Assembly: GCA_027627225.1 (NCBI GenBank)
Contig: CM051028.1
Span: 10,967,201 to 11,031,200, forward strand
Direction: 5' to 3'
Length of the DNA stretch: 64,000 bases
DNA from: Congeria kusceri
Lineage: Eukaryota > Mollusca > Bivalvia > Myida > Dreissenidae
The notes below the pieces were generated by a model, which saw only the letters and a list, made by a program, of their open reading frames with translations, searched no databases and was not told the DNA's origin. A program made the translations under genes and the position numbers. This document shows, one piece after another, positions 1 through 12,581 of this stretch. Each line of letters opens with the position of its first letter. Within the stretch, counting starts at the first letter, position 1.

Positions 1-1640
1 ACATTAATTAAAGAAACAAAAATAGAACATGATACATTTATAGAAGAGAAAATAAGCGGTATGCTATTACGAGCAAGAGCTATTTACATTGAACATAATG
101 AGAAAATTCCAAATACTTCGCAAATCTTGAAAAAGGACATTAAGAAAGTAAAACCATTCATAAGTTAAAAATAAATAACATATAAATCACATACTTCAAA
201 ACTATAATACATGAACAGAGAAATTTTTACTCAAACGTCTACAGTAAGAAAAGTTACTTTGATAAAAATAAGTTAAACACTACAACAGTTTTTAAATTAA
301 ATATAAAAAAGCTCACAGAAATTGAAAAAAATCATGCGAAGGCTTGCTTACAGAGTATGAATGCCTACATGCGTTAAAAGAGATGGATACTAATAAAAGC
401 CCAAGTTCAGACGGTTGTCAGCGGAATTTTACAAAGTATATTGGGATGTTATTTAAACGCAATACCTTAATTCTATTAACTATTCATTGGTAAATGGACA
501 CTTAACTCAACTTCAAAAACAAAGTATTCTTACACTGATTCCAAAACCAGGAAAAAACCTTGAATCACTAAACAACTGGAGACCTTTAAGTTCATTAAAT
601 ATTGATTATAAAATAGCAACCAAAACAATAGCAAACAGAATGAAAAAAGTAATTTCGTCCATAGTTGAATCAAGGTAAACAGGATTCATAAAAAGAAGAT
701 ATATATGCAAATGTAAGGACAATAATTGAAACTATACATTATCTTAGTAATAATAACAAACCAGGCTTGCTCTTCTTTGCAGATTATTAAAAAGCATTCG
801 ATAGTTTAGATCATGACACAATTTAATTTTGGACCCGAACTTATGCAATGGATTAAATTATACTACACTGACATATGCACTATAATTATAAATAATGGGC
901 ATTTTTCTGAACCAATCTGTATACAACGAGGTGTAAAACAAGGTTGCCCTTTGTCAACCACACTTTTCATACTTAGTATAGCAATATTGTCAAAATTTGT
1001 TGAAAACAAATGAAGATATTAAAAGAATAAAAATAAAAGAACACGAAATAAAACAAACACTTTTTGCGGACGATGCAAAATGTTTTATAGATGGAACGCT
1101 TAATTTGTTCTCTGCATTGATAGATGCCTTTCAAGATTTCAGTGAAATATCTGGGCTTAAACTTAATACACAAAAATCAACAGTAATGCGAGTTGGTTCA
1201 CCTAAAACTACACAAACTATATTTAACAAATACAAACACTTTTTTTGGACCTCTGAGGAAGCCAAAATACTCGGCTTTTACTTTACAAATGATGAAAATC
1301 TCGATATAGCAAAACACATTCAACCAAATTACAAGATTTCAAAAATTGCTTAAAACGGTGGCAACGCAGAAAATTAACACTTCTTGGAAAAGTTACAGTT
1401 TTTTAGACATTTGCCTTACCGAAGATTATGTATTCATTGTCAATGCTTCCCAACCCTAAAATTGATACGATACAAACATTTGTCAAATCTGTATTTCGAT
1501 TTGTGTGGAATGGGAAACCTGAAAACATTAAAAGAACAATTCCTGTTAAACCAATAGAACAGGGTGGACTTAAACTCACATATATTACTGCTTTTATACA
1601 TGCAAATAAGGCCAGTTGGGTTACAATACATGTTCTTGTG
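1..1640 (+). mobile_element. Decayed L1/Tx1-like LINE ORF2 fragment (linker, RT, C-terminal part)
   Basis: The plus strand carries pieces of a non-LTR retrotransposon ORF2 in shifting frames with many stops. In order I see a pre-RT linker (1-160), an RT block with LIPKPGK and NWRPLSSLN (about 530-605), QGCPLS (about 936-955), the FADD catalytic box (about 1063-1074), GLKLNTQKS (about 1150-1180), and a late block with FVWNGKPENIKR (about 1500-1535) that ends near HANKASWV (about 1600-1622). This order and the late block match L1/Tx1-type ORF2 proteins. No frame stays open for more than about 120 codons, so the copy is dead. The 5' end lies outside the window and no 3' tail was recognised. It belongs to the same broad group as the LINE at 4.4-12.3 kb but is a separate insertion. 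Confidence 0.85.
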
Positions 1641-4300
1641 GGTAAACGTCCGTCACCAACATCCGGTTCAGTACACTGTACGGTTATACACTGTGAATTG
1701 ACATACATTGTAGATCAACATCTTAATAACTTATGACACCTAGCGTTGGACAGCGACTATTTTCTTCGCACAGACACTCCATATTTCTTAATAACAAACG
1801 ATTCTATGTTTTAACCGATGTTATTATAAAAATCTCTTGTCTACTATAGTATCAGCTTACCGTGGATCTAATGACTTCGCAGTAGGGGTCAGTTACGATG
1901 ATCTTCTCAGAAGCCAAGCATATTACTGTCTACAAAATGCTGTGTGCGAATGGACTGTTTTGCTTTACAAGTATATTTAGATAGTTTTATATTATATTCA
2001 AGCATTCAGCTACCAAATGATGAAGAAGCTTACGGATGTTCCAAATATTGCTTGAAGTCTAGCAGATATAACCACTGTGGTAGCCTGTGTGAATTCATAG
2101 TCAGAAACCGTCAATTCATCATTACCCAGCATGCTTGAAACCAGAGGAGACGTCCTGTAGAATCCGCGGAATAAAGATGCACGAAACACGCTATGTGTGT
2201 TGTGTTCAATAAAACCCGCCTCAATGACACAAAAACATTACAACCACTGTTATGATTTGAGCAAAGCTCCATTTAAGTCTTTGGTATTTTAGTCTTTGGT
2301 ATAATGCTTGTTTTAATTGTATCTACTTACAGTCCTATATATAAAGTGTATTCAGAATAACAAGATTTCATTGTGGTGGCTATAAAGACACTGAGCTTCA
2401 TGGGGTGTGAATAGCTGACATACAATACCGTTAAAGGACCATCCGATCAGCTCGGCATGCTTCAATATGCAGTATGCTGTATGCATCTCAACACAATACC
2501 AGCAGTTAGAGAGTCTACGTTAGTCTTCGTGTGTTAAGCGTCAAATACCTTGAAGCAGATGTGTATCGGATTGTCCCCATTCATTTTACTGAATGTCCCT
2601 AACTATTTCTGGTTATTTGCATGTGAGGGTTACTATTTTAGCATACCTGCACTTTTCACTCACTTTCTAGTGTTTAAGAAGCACATCAGCCTCTCCAATG
2701 TCTTTATAACCGCTACTGGTTGTTTTCATCTCATCTAAAACCTCTCCAGTCTGACGCTGCAATGCTATCCACATAACGACGAACAGTTTTAGAGCAGTCG
2801 TTTGTTTCTTGAGACATTGTCGATGCTTATTTGCGCCATTTACAGCTGTCTTGATGAATAATACGGTGGTCTATGTGTCTGTGGATGCAAGCCTCTGTAG
2901 AACATCTTATTTTACAATGATACCGCCTATGTCGACCCGTTCGGTACTAGTCGACTAGCTGTCATATGCATATTGTTGCGTTTGCGTTAAGAATTTAGCA
3001 TACACACTTATATATCTACCAAGATATTGAAAGTAGGGAGTATAACAATAAGTACTTCGATTTGTCTTGAGTAAAAATGGCACTGCAGAAATTCCATTTC
3101 ATTCAAACAAATTTGTCCTTTCTGTTAGAAAATGTTTGCACTTTATTCCCGTTGATTTTGGCTTATTTCCTTTTTTCACCAACAGTGTTTCTACGCTATC
3201 ATCCATTTAACTTTACTAAAGGACTGACAATGTTCGACATTAAATGATACGCATGATATGTTACATGATGTTTTCATTTCCATCAATGTTTGGAATATTG
3301 CAATGCGGGTAATGTATATTAGAAAATAAAAGAAATATGAAATGTTATTGCCTCGCCAGACCTTTAACACTTAAATATTTTAATAAGTTTACTATATCGT
3401 TTAATATTAGAATGATTCAGTTTCAATCATTTGAAATCATTCTAACAAAGAAGTGTTGCAGCTATATTTTGCTATGCCCGTACATCAGTATGAAACTATA
3501 ATTATTCAGAATTGCTCTAAACGCGGATAGTGCCCTAAGATTATTTTGTCAGTATTGTAATCCAGAACACTTCTGAAACTCATCTCAAATATTCGAATGT
3601 TGTAAGTGATGCGGTAATCTGACCAAAGGACACGATATTCCGACTAGCGTAGCGTATTTTAAGGACCTAATTTATTCAGATAGGTAAAATGCTAGCCCTA
3701 CTTTAAATGAAAGTGAAATAACTGAACATCAGCTTTATTTAGAAATCCGAATTGTAGGTATCTGATACTTCTCATCCTACACTGTTGTTATTGAAAGTAT
3801 TAACATAATGAAATAAAATGATACATCTCTTGCATTGTTAATCGAAATACACGAAAACATCTCGTTGAAAAAAAAATCAAATTTTGTATCGTTACAGGCG
3901 GATATAGATCTACATAAATTGTGATTGACTATTTGTATTTTAAACTTATATTCTTAAACAACATTCTCGTTAATTGTACGTAGTTCATTCAACTACTCTG
4001 CTTAAATGAAAACAATGCAACATCATATAGAAAACGACACGTGGTTGTATTCCAGAAACTTCTTAAGTGAAAACTTCTCCTTAGCTTTACAATCGTAATT
4101 TTTCTTAAGCATTTTAATCCATGTATACACGGAATTCCGCTAAATGTTCACTAATTATCAACTTATTATATATAACTATTTACTTAACTGTAATTGTATT
4201 CATTAATATATCTGTATAAAATATAACTTTACAATATTTAGAACTTCAAGTGAAAATATTTTAAGATACACTTAAGAACGTAAGCCGCACAAGCCAAGGC
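1641..4300. other. Non-coding AT-rich stretch, no gene recognised
   Basis: Only short unremarkable reading frames are present. I saw no domain motifs, no tRNA-like boxes and no clear tandem repeats. Confidence 0.6.
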
Positions 4301-4463
4301 TGTGTATTTGCGCTCTGTACAAATCTTATGATTTAAATACTTTTAACGCTAGGTATTCATATAAATATCTAAGCGATTGACATATAGTAACAAAAAAGTT
4401 TTGTTTCATACGGAATATTGTGTTTAAGTGATTTAAACAAGTGCGAAAATTTGTAAACTGAAA

Positions 4464-5456
4464 ATGGATATACCAAGGTCAAGTACGACTGAAAATGTCA
4501 ACAAAGATGGCGGTCCGCCATTAGTGTTTCTTCGTGAACGCGACCTGTTTGGCGAGCGAAGGCCACAAAAGGCAGAATTGTTGAGACACGAGGAGTTATA
4601 TACTGCAATAGCTCAACGCATCGACCCAAGCCACATTACAGGTCTACAAAGGGTACGTACAAGGTGGCGTATTTATGTCGACAATTTGAGCGATAAAGTT
4701 ATTTCGATGCCCAATGGGGTGCAGCTAAGTGGACGCACTATAGTGTCCTGAATACCAACCCGGACAGACTTGATGGTGAAAACACTACAAGTGTGTGCGT
4801 AAAGAATATCCCTCTCTCAGTCGATGATGGACTGATTACCAGAACGTAATTTCAAACAGGAGGGACAAACTTCGCATAAATGGTAAACTGACAAACTGCT
4901 GCACAGGTGACCGAGTTTGCATTGTCAAAACATCGTCCCTCAAGGAATCTCTACCGAACACTATGCAGTTTGGACAGTTTATTGGACGTGTCTTACATAA
5001 TGGACAACCCATTGACAAACCAGTTAGACCCATGAAGTGCTCAAAATGCCTTGAAGAAGGACATTATTTCAATGCATGCCCAAATGACTGGGTTTGCAAC
5101 AAGTGCAAAATGCCTGGTTATTAGCAGTATAATTGACAGAAAACACGTCTGATGTAAACAGCATACATTCCGACACAGGCTATGAAAACACAATACCCAT
5201 GGAAAACCGAATCAACAAACAAAGACCGAGTCTGCGCAGTAGGCCGGCTATCGCCAGGAGATTCACGAACACCAGCAGTCAACAGTCTATGATCCGTTTC
5301 ACTCAAAACACTCATTCAAATTCGCCTGCTACTTCTACGCCGAACAAGGGCGGACAAATGAACGTAACAGAACGATCGCCACCTACACCTGTACATGAAC
5401 AACAGAAGAAAACACAGTCTTCCGACAAGAAGGCAAAACATTCAAAAAAGAAATAA
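4464..5456 (+). pseudogene. LINE ORF1 with CCHC zinc knuckle (broken)
   Basis: This is the nucleic-acid-binding ORF1 of a non-LTR element. The first frame opens at an ATG (4464) with 95 codons that include a basic TRWRIYVDNL-like segment, then stops at 4751. The coding sense continues in another frame through FGQFIGRVLHNGQ (about 4970-5005) to a zinc knuckle, CSKCLEEGHYFNAC (about 5038-5079, C-x2-C-x4-H-x4-C), and a second Cys pair in WVCNKCK. A further frame change leads to a polar Ser/Thr/Lys-rich tail ending at 5456 in a lysine cluster. At least two frameshifts and a stop make it inactive. It sits about 0.9 kb upstream of a matching endonuclease domain, so it is probably ORF1 of the same element. 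Confidence 0.75.
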
Positions 5457-6369
5457 CGTTTGAAATCTCGTCTGTTCATATTATGCCTACTCTGCCATAC
5501 GTAAATATTATTGCATGTATCACCTTTATGAAGGTTATACACTACATACAAACTGATAATTTACAAATGTATAGTTATACGCAAATCATTATACATAAGA
5601 TATTTAACACAGCTGTTTTAAAATTACATAAATCAACGTTAAAAACGTGTACTAATACTAAATGCATGTACACTAATATGTTTATCACTGATACATCTTC
5701 AATATCTTATCGTAGTTATAAAGCTAGTTTCTTTTGATTTGTAGCACGTTCAGTACGTGCACAACTATTTACACAATGAGTTGACCACAGTATATCGCTG
5801 GTGTGGTCAATTGATTATCAGCATGTTATTTCACGGGATTTTAACGAACTATACACATAGTGTGGTTAGCTATGTAGCTGTTTGCTCTATTATAGCAATC
5901 AGTGTTATGCGCCAATATAATGTATTCATGCTCATTCAAGGTACAGTAACTTTCTATACGTATAGTCTGTTTCACATTGAGATGCTTATATGCGTGTTAA
6001 ACTGTATATTGCAATTAATCAGTTAATGCGCTACGCCAGAAAATGTTTAACTTGTTAAATCAGTCGACGTGTTTTACATTTGTGTTATATGTGCATGTGA
6101 TGGCTTATACGTGTAAAGTGTATAGTCTTCAAGACTGTCTTGTTCATATTATTCAGGGTTTTTTCATTGTCTTCTTTAATGCTACATATGTACTATGCAT
6201 GCATGTGGTAACTTATACCTGTATGGAGTAAAGTCTTTTTTTCAATTATTCAGTGTAATAGCGTGTCACCTAACATTGTGTTGCGCAAAAGTACTGTTTT
6301 TTAAAATCAACATTATCATGTTACAATTATTATGTAAATGATACACTTAAATGAGTATTTGCACAGTGT
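5457..6369 (+). other. Spacer between LINE ORF1 and ORF2
   Basis: This AT-rich stretch has several small frames of 60-90 codons and no domain signal. Near 6083-6235 a phrase of the type 'gcatgtg..gcttatacgtgta' occurs twice about 110 bases apart, which suggests a small internal duplication. The frames look like chance openings in the LINE spacer. Confidence 0.5.
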
Positions 6370-7305
6370 GTTTCCATCAATGTACAAGGGCTACGCGATA
6401 AATTAAAACGCGCTCGAGCGAAACAATATCTCTAACACCAACGAGCACACATAACCTTTTTTACAGGAGACACATTTTTTTGAAGATCTAAATACATTTT
6501 TGCTAGAAGAGTTTTCGGAGTGGGATCTTTACCACTCATACGGAAAACACAATAGCAAAGGGGTGTCAATTTTGATTAGAAAATCCCTGCAGTGCAAAGT
6601 CATTGATAGTTACACAGACACAAATGGGAGATACTTTTTAATGAATATTGAAATACAAAATAATACATTATCATTACTTAATATTTATGCACCAAATGAC
6701 AAAAACAACGTTACCTTTTTTTGGAAACTATTTTAAATTTATTAAACGAACAATCACAAGGTATAAAAATTATGGGTGGATATTTTAATGATATTAGCGA
6801 CAAACGTGGTAGAGTATCCTCTTCACGAAGTGAAGTAAAATGTTATGCTAATATATCTCATCTAAAACGAAACAACAATCTTACTGATGTATGGCGATAT
6901 TTAAATCCAACCAAAAATTTATTTAAATGGCGAAAGAAAATTCAAACTGATAAGAGCAGCATAGATGTTTGGCTTATAGATAGTAATAGTAGTCCCCTTG
7001 ATATTAGACCCGCGAGTATTCAATCGACCGATCATATGGCCATATCTATCAAAATTGAAACCCCATCTAAACGTGGTCCGGGTTTTTGGAAATTAAATAA
7101 TTCAATTTTAAACGAAACCGAATATTGTAGTAAAGTCGAAAACATTATTGCAAAAAGGTTGCAGTTACAAATAAATAGTAAAAAAACTGTCTGGGAAATA
7201 TTTAAATGTGAAGTTAAACAAATGTCCATAAAATACTCAAAAAAAAAAAATAAAAAAAATCGCGTGAACGCCAAAAGACATTGCACCTTCTTGAAACCGA
7301 GTTAA
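6370..7305 (+). pseudogene. LINE ORF2 N-terminus: AP-type endonuclease (broken)
   Basis: The domain starts with SINVQGLRDKLKRARAK (about 6372-6425). It continues after stops and frame changes with FLQETHFFEDL (which carries the QET glutamate), GVSILIRKSL, LLNIYAPND and IMGGYFND. It ends with the IDVWLID and STDHMAI blocks (about 6960-7050). These are the successive motifs of an APE-like endonuclease, which nicks target DNA for target-primed reverse transcription. The usual GDFN aspartate appears as Tyr (GGYFN), so the catalytic site is damaged as well as the frame. A lysine-rich stretch over an A-run follows (about 7235-7265). The RT of the same ORF continues at 7.3-7.86 kb and again at 10.6 kb. 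Confidence 0.85.
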
Positions 7306-7857
7306 ATAACATTCGTTCAAAAGATACGGAAAACACAAATGATCAAGCAAAAGTTATTCAATTAGAGAACGACATAAAATAAATTTACAACTTTCAGGCG
7401 AATGGTGCTTTTGTTCGATCAAGACTTCAGTTTATGGAAGAAGGCGAAAAAAAAATCAAAATATTTTCTAAGTCAAGAAAAATCAAGACAAAGTAGAAAA
7501 AAAAAATCTTCTCGTAACATTGATGGCAAACACTTTAGTAACAAAGACATTTTATATCAATAAGTAATTTTCTATACATTATTATACAAATAAAATGCTT
7601 TTACATACTCGGAATTATAACTTTATCTTAACTCAGTTAAAATTGAAAATACTGTCACAGAAGACTTCGCAAATGTATGTGAAGGTCATATATCTTTACA
7701 AGAACGGTCAAACGCTTTAGCATCCATGAAATCAAATAAGAGTCCTAGTCTTGATGGTTTAACCGTCGAATTTTATCAAAGATTTTTGGGATAATTTATC
7801 ACCCTTACTGCTTAATTGTTTTACAGAATGTATTGAAAAGTGTGAATTAACACATCA
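7306..7857 (+). pseudogene. LINE ORF2 linker and start of RT, interrupted at its 3' end
   Basis: Short broken frames encode the linker and then SNKSPSLDGLTVEFYQRF (about 7735-7790), the familiar L1-type entry into the RT domain. The next recognisable codons, CIEKCELTH, end at about 7850, where an unrelated GC-richer LINE begins. The expected continuation (a KKGDPENLENWRP block) appears only at about 10665. The copy was therefore split by insertion and is not simply deleted here. Confidence 0.8.
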
Positions 7858-7909
7858 TTGGCATCCTTAAGTCTCGGAAGACAATGGATTGGCGCCCCTT
7901 GGATATGTT

Positions 7910-8919
7910 TTAGTTGGTCATGCAGCGTCTGCTGTGGCTGTACAGACCCACACGGGAGTGACAGTCTCTGTTGCACTTGGTGCAATTGTAGGTTGAGTCT
8001 GCTGCAGGATGCAGTTGCTTGCTCTTTCTCTGAGCTCGCTTGTCATCTGCAAGCTGGCGGAGTTTCGCCTCGCCAGCTTTCAGTCCAGTGGTTACAGTGT
8101 GTCTCCAGCTGGATCTGTCCTGAGCAAGCTCTTCCCAGGTGTTCAGGTCAATGTCGAGTGCTTTCAGGTCACGCTTGCAGACATCCTTGAAGCGGAGATG
8201 TGGCCGTCCCGTTGTTCTCTTGCCGGAGGCAAGCTCTGCGTAGAGGATGTCTTTGGGGATCCGGCCATCGTCCATTCGACGCACATGGCCCAGCCATCGA
8301 AGGCGACGCTGACGGAGGAGAGTGACCATGCTGGGGATCTTGGCTCGCATCAGCACCTCGTTGTTTGTCACACGATCGTTCCATGTAATCCCGAGTATGC
8401 GACGGAGGCAGCGCATGTGGAAGGCACTCAGCCTCCTCTCCTGCGAGGAGTACAGAGACCAGGTTTCGCTGGCATACAAGAGAGTGCTTAGCACGCAGGC
8501 ACGATACACACTGATCTTGGTGTTTATCGACAGCATGCTGTTGTTCCACACTCTTTGCGACAACCTGGCCAAGGCTGTGGATGCCTTGCCGATCCTCTTG
8601 TTGATCTCTGCTTCCAGTGAGAGATTGTCGGTGATAGTGGAGCCAAGGTATGTGAACTGGCTGGCGACCTCTAGTTCATAGTCGTTGATGGTGATACAAG
8701 GTGGTTCAGCATCTTGGGCCATCACATTTGTCTTCTTCAGGCTGATTGTCAGGCTGAGCTCGTCGCATGCCTTTGCGAAGCGGTCCATCAGGCTCTGTAG
8801 CTCTTCTTCTGTGTGGGTGGCCAGAGCAGCGTCATCTGCAAACAGCATGTCTCTGATGGTTACCTCCCGGACCTTGCTCTTTGCTTTTAGGCGAGCCAGG
8901 TTGAACAGTCGGCCGTCTG
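7910..8919 (-). pseudogene. 3' half of nested LINE ORF: RT palm/thumb and C-terminal zinc finger
   Basis: This open segment of roughly 335 codons on the minus strand starts at SDGRLFNLARLKAKSKV. It carries the RT catalytic box FADDAALATHTEEEL, then YLGSTITDNLSLEAEINKR, the thumb-like LRRILGITWNDRV block, RRLRWLGHVRRMDDGR and a GRPHLRFKDVCKRDL block. It ends in a Cys/His finger, CTKCNRDCHSRVGLYSHSRRC-like (about 7915-7975). This C-terminal layout is common in one large group of animal LINEs (RTE/CR1-like annotations; clade not assigned here). The frame is open to the stop near 7910. Because the other half of the ORF is inverted, no full protein can be made. The start codon of the longer open frame (to 9046) is an artefact of reading past the inversion point. 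Confidence 0.9.
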
Positions 8920-10602
8920 ACGCCAGAGTGGGCGCTGACCACGACTCTTGGCCCTCCTGTCTTGGAAAGTTTGGTGTTGGAAAGATGAATGAAAATGGGC
9001 AACGACTCCTGGAGTTGTGCTCATACCATGACCTCAGCATCACCAACTCCTTCTTCCAGACAAAGCATCAGCACAAAGTGTCTTGGAGACACCCTCGCTC
9101 CAAACACTGGCACCAGCTAGACCTGATCATCACCAGACGGTCTGCGTTGAAGTGCGTCCTCCTTACCCGCACCTTTCACAGCGCTGACTGCGATACTGAT
9201 CACTCGCTGGTGTACTGCAAGATGAGACTTTTGCCTAAGAAGATCCATCGCTCCAGGCCCCAGGGCAAACCCCGCATAGATGTGAGCAAGACCGCACATC
9301 CTGACAAGGTAGCGGAATTCACCCAAGCTCTCTCCGAGGTGCTTGACTCAGATCCTCCTGGTGGCTCAGCCACAGAGAGATGGGACCGCATCAGAGAGTC
9401 AGTACACAGCACTGCCATGAGGGTCTTTGGAAAAAAGCAGACAAAGAACGACGACTGGTTTGAGGCCAACTCCTCCATACTCACTCCAGCCGTAGAAGAA
9501 CGCCGCAGAGCTCACCTGGAATACAAGCGATCCCCCAGCCAGAGGACTCTGCAGGTGTACAGATCTGCCAAGAGCAACGTACAGAGACTAGCAAGGCAAT
9601 GTGCTAACGACTACTGGCTCCAGCTCTGCCAGAGCATCCAGTCAGCGGCTGATACTGGAAACATCAGGGGCATGTACGAAGGCATCAAGAAAGCCATGGG
9701 CCCCCCTAAGAAGGTTACAGCGCCACTGAAGTCTGCCACGGGTGAGACCATCCAGGACAAGGGCAAGCAGATGGAGAGATGGGTGGAACACTATTCCGAA
9801 CTATACTCCAGACAGAACCAAGTTACAGACGATGCCCTTGCTGCCATTGAAAGCCTCCCTCTCATGGCTGAACTGGACGAGAAACCCACTGTGGCAGAAC
9901 TGAAGAAGGCCATTGAGAGCCTGTCCTCAGGGAAAGCGCCTGGGAAGGATGGCATACCACCAGAAGTCATCAAGTGCGGTGACAGTACACTGAGGAAACA
10001 TCTGTACGACCTCCTCTGTCAGTGCTGGGAGGAAGGAGCAGTACCTCAGGACATGAGAGACGCCAACATCGTTACCTTGTACAAGAACAAGGGTGATAGA
10101 AGCGACTGTAACAACTACAGAGGAATATCTCTCCTGAGCATCGTAGGCAAAGTCTTCGCACGTGTCGTCCTGAACAGACTGCAGAAGCTTGCTGACAGAG
10201 TATACCCAGAGTCACAGTGCGGGTTCCGCTCGGAAAGATCAACCATTGACATGGTCTTCACCATCAGGCAACTGCAAGAGAAGTGCAGAGAGCAGCACAA
10301 GCCCCTCTTTCTGGCCTTCATAGACCTGACCAAGGCGTTCGACCTTGTCAGCAGGGATGGGCTCTTCACAGTCCTAGCAAAGATTGGCTGCCCACCGAGA
10401 CTCCTGAGCATGATCAAGTCGTTCCATGACGACATGAAAGGCACAGTTCAATATGACGGCTTGACGTCAGATGCCTTCGACATCCGCAGTGGCGTCAAAC
10501 AGGGCTGTGTCCTCGCTCCCACTCTCTTTGGCATCTTCTTTGCCGTTCTGCTGAAGCACGCCTTCGGATCATCGACCGAGGGTGTTTACCTCCACACTCG
10601 GT
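8918..10602 (+). pseudogene. 5' half of nested LINE ORF: endonuclease end and RT fingers/palm
   Basis: Read on the plus strand, the meaningful protein starts at DARVGADHDSWPS (about 8917). It covers the last part of an AP-endonuclease (ENGQRLLELCSYHDLSITN, HWHQLDLIITR, CDTDHSLVYCKMR) and a linker. The RT follows with SSGKAPGKDGIPPEVIK (about 9930), NYRGISLLS (about 10110), FRSERSTIDMVF, LFLAFIDLTKAFD (RT box with catalytic Asp, about 10307-10345) and SGVKQGCVLAPTLF (about 10488-10530). The sense ends at YLHTRSDG at about 10602. The codons before 8917 and after 10602 in the same open frame are not part of this protein. The stretch is about 560 codons without a stop. Confidence 0.9.
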
Positions 10603-10603
10603 C

Positions 10604-12253
10604 AGACGGTCATACGCAAACAAAACAGTGTATTTTTTTTATTGCTTTATAAGAAAGGCGATCCTGAAAATTTGGAAAACTGGAGACCAATATCACTTCT
10701 AAATATAGATTATACAATTATAGCAAGAGTATTAGCTCAACGTTTACAAATCATATTGCCGAATATCATTAGTCTTGATCAGCAAGGATTTATAAAGAAC
10801 AGATTTATTGGTTTCAATATTCGCCAAATACAGGATATAATAGATTATGCAGAGCTACTAGCGCGATTTTAAGAAGGATTTCGATAAAATAGAATGGACC
10901 ATGCTTTTAAATGTTTTAACTAAATTCAGGTTTAAAAGCAACTTTATAAAATTAGTTAAAACTTTATATAATGATATATGCTCCTTTGTAATGAGCAACG
11001 GATGGCGATCTAATTTCTTCAAAATACATAGAAGAATCCGACAGGGCTGTCCTCTCTTCTCGCTTCTTTTTATTTTAATAGCCGAAATTTTAGCAACAAA
11101 AATAAGGTCGTGCAATAAGCTTGAGTGTATAGCCATTAAATGCAACCAGAATTTACGAAATATTAAAATCATCACTCAGCTTGCAGACGATACAAATATT
11201 TTCTTAACAAATACTGAAGGGATACCAATGGTCATTAATATAATCGATGAATTCGGGTCAATATCGGGTCTTAAATTAAATAAACAGAAAACTGAAGGCA
11301 TATTTCTTAGCAAGTCAAAGTGCGAAAACGAATGTGTAATTCACGAAATAAAATTAAATCCAACGGTCAAGGCTTTAGGTGCTTACTTTGGGACCAATCC
11401 TACTTTATGTCATGAATAAAGTTGGAAAGACAAAATTGCATCATGTCAGAAACTAATCAACGCTTGGAACAACCGAAACTGTACGTTTTATGGAAGGGTT
11501 ACAGTAATAAAAACATTATTGCTTCCAAAAATTTAATATCTTTTACAATCAACATTTGTTTCGAAAAATATCCTCAATTAAATAAATTCGATGTGTTTTA
11601 AGTGTGTATGGAATAACAAAACTGAAAAAATTAAAAGATCTATTCTAATTAGTAATAAACTATATAGAGGTATTGAAATGCCTGACGTAACCACTTACGC
11701 AAAAACACTTAAAATGAGATGGGTAAAAATGTTTTGTATCTACAATTATGCGAATTGGAAAGTTATCCCTAATTTTTTCCTGAATCAGTTTTTCCAAAAC
11801 CATTTAATATTTAAAATGAACATTGACTCACTCAAATCGTTACCCAAAGTAAAATAAAAAAATACCGCCTTTTGTCCGGAAATTATATGCAACTTCATTG
11901 AAATAAACAATATTACCACACAGAGAAAACCACAAACGTATTTTGATATAAGAACAGAGGTCATATGGGGAAACCGATATATCAAACATAATGTCAAATG
12001 CATACTTTTCGAAAATTGGATAAATTCAAATATCGTCTTTATGAATGATTTACTTTCAAACACTGGATTCGTGAAAGAAACCCATATTCTTTCAAACTTA
12101 GAAAATAAATCCAACTGGATTTCCGAGTTAAATATACTCAAGTCATCAATTCCGAAAGATTGGATTCTTACCTTGCAATCAACCGAATCTGTAAATTCCT
12201 TGGTAAAAACAAGTCTCCATCTTCTTTCAAAAATACCGACATCTATAACTTAA
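10604..12253 (+). pseudogene. LINE ORF2 continued: RT and C-terminal region of the interrupted element
   Basis: The older LINE resumes immediately after the nested insertion. YKKGDPENLENWRPISLLN (about 10650-10705) is followed by LDQQGFIKNRF and a broken FDKIEW. Then come IRQGCPLFSLLF (about 11035-11070), LADDTNIFLTN (the catalytic box has L in place of F, about 11180-11212), SGLKLNKQKTEG, and the late block FKCVWNNKTEKIKRS (about 11594-11638). Stops and frame changes occur throughout. The motifs continue those upstream of 7857 with nothing duplicated or missing except a few codons at the joint. The 3' end is not marked by a poly(A) tail that I can identify. Confidence 0.85.
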
Positions 12254-12580
12254 ATTATAAAACATTGAAACAGATGCTTATCATGCATAAATGTGAGAAA
12301 CATAAGACAAAACACCTCAGACATAATACATGAACAACACCATTGCAAACATCGCATTCATGCTTGTCCTTTATGACATATAGAACGATTATAAGTTGCT
12401 GAGTTTAATAACGTCGTTCTTTGTCAAATAATACATTAAATGATACAATAACACATATAACACAGCGCCTAAGACACACTACAAAGCACCTAAGACATAA
12501 TGCATAAATGTAACACCTAACGCATGATACATAACTCAAAACACATAAGACAAAATGACTCTGTTATGCTTCCGTAGAAA
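12254..12580. repeat. A/C-rich stretch with short imperfect repeats
   Basis: Phrases such as 'acctaagacataatgcat' and 'aacacataagacaaaa' recur with variation at irregular spacing. This could be decayed LINE 3' UTR or a degenerate minisatellite. No gene is visible. Confidence 0.4.
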
Positions 12581-12581
12581 G

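Larger units (their letters stand above)
7857..10603 (-). mobile_element. Nested LINE with 5' inversion (twin-priming structure)
   Basis: This insertion has clearly higher GC content and much longer open frames than the LINE around it, so it is younger. Its 3' half (about 7857-8919) reads on the minus strand and its 5' half (about 8918-10602) on the plus strand. The plus half ends at ...YLHTRSDG and the minus half begins at SDGRLFNLARLK, so the two halves join at the same codons. This is the arrangement left by twin priming during target-primed reverse transcription. The element is 5'-truncated inside the endonuclease. Its 3' end reads out as a short UTR ending in 'gatgccaatgatg'. No long target-site duplication is visible; only 'tcat' is shared by both flanks. 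Confidence 0.85.

Noticed and set aside
5483..6231. Three consecutive small plus-strand frames
   Set aside because: No motifs; they fall in the spacer between LINE ORF1 and ORF2 and have the composition of the surrounding AT-rich DNA.
8009..8681. Plus-strand frames over the 3' half of the nested LINE
   Set aside because: Antisense shadows of the minus-strand RT, kept open by its higher GC content.
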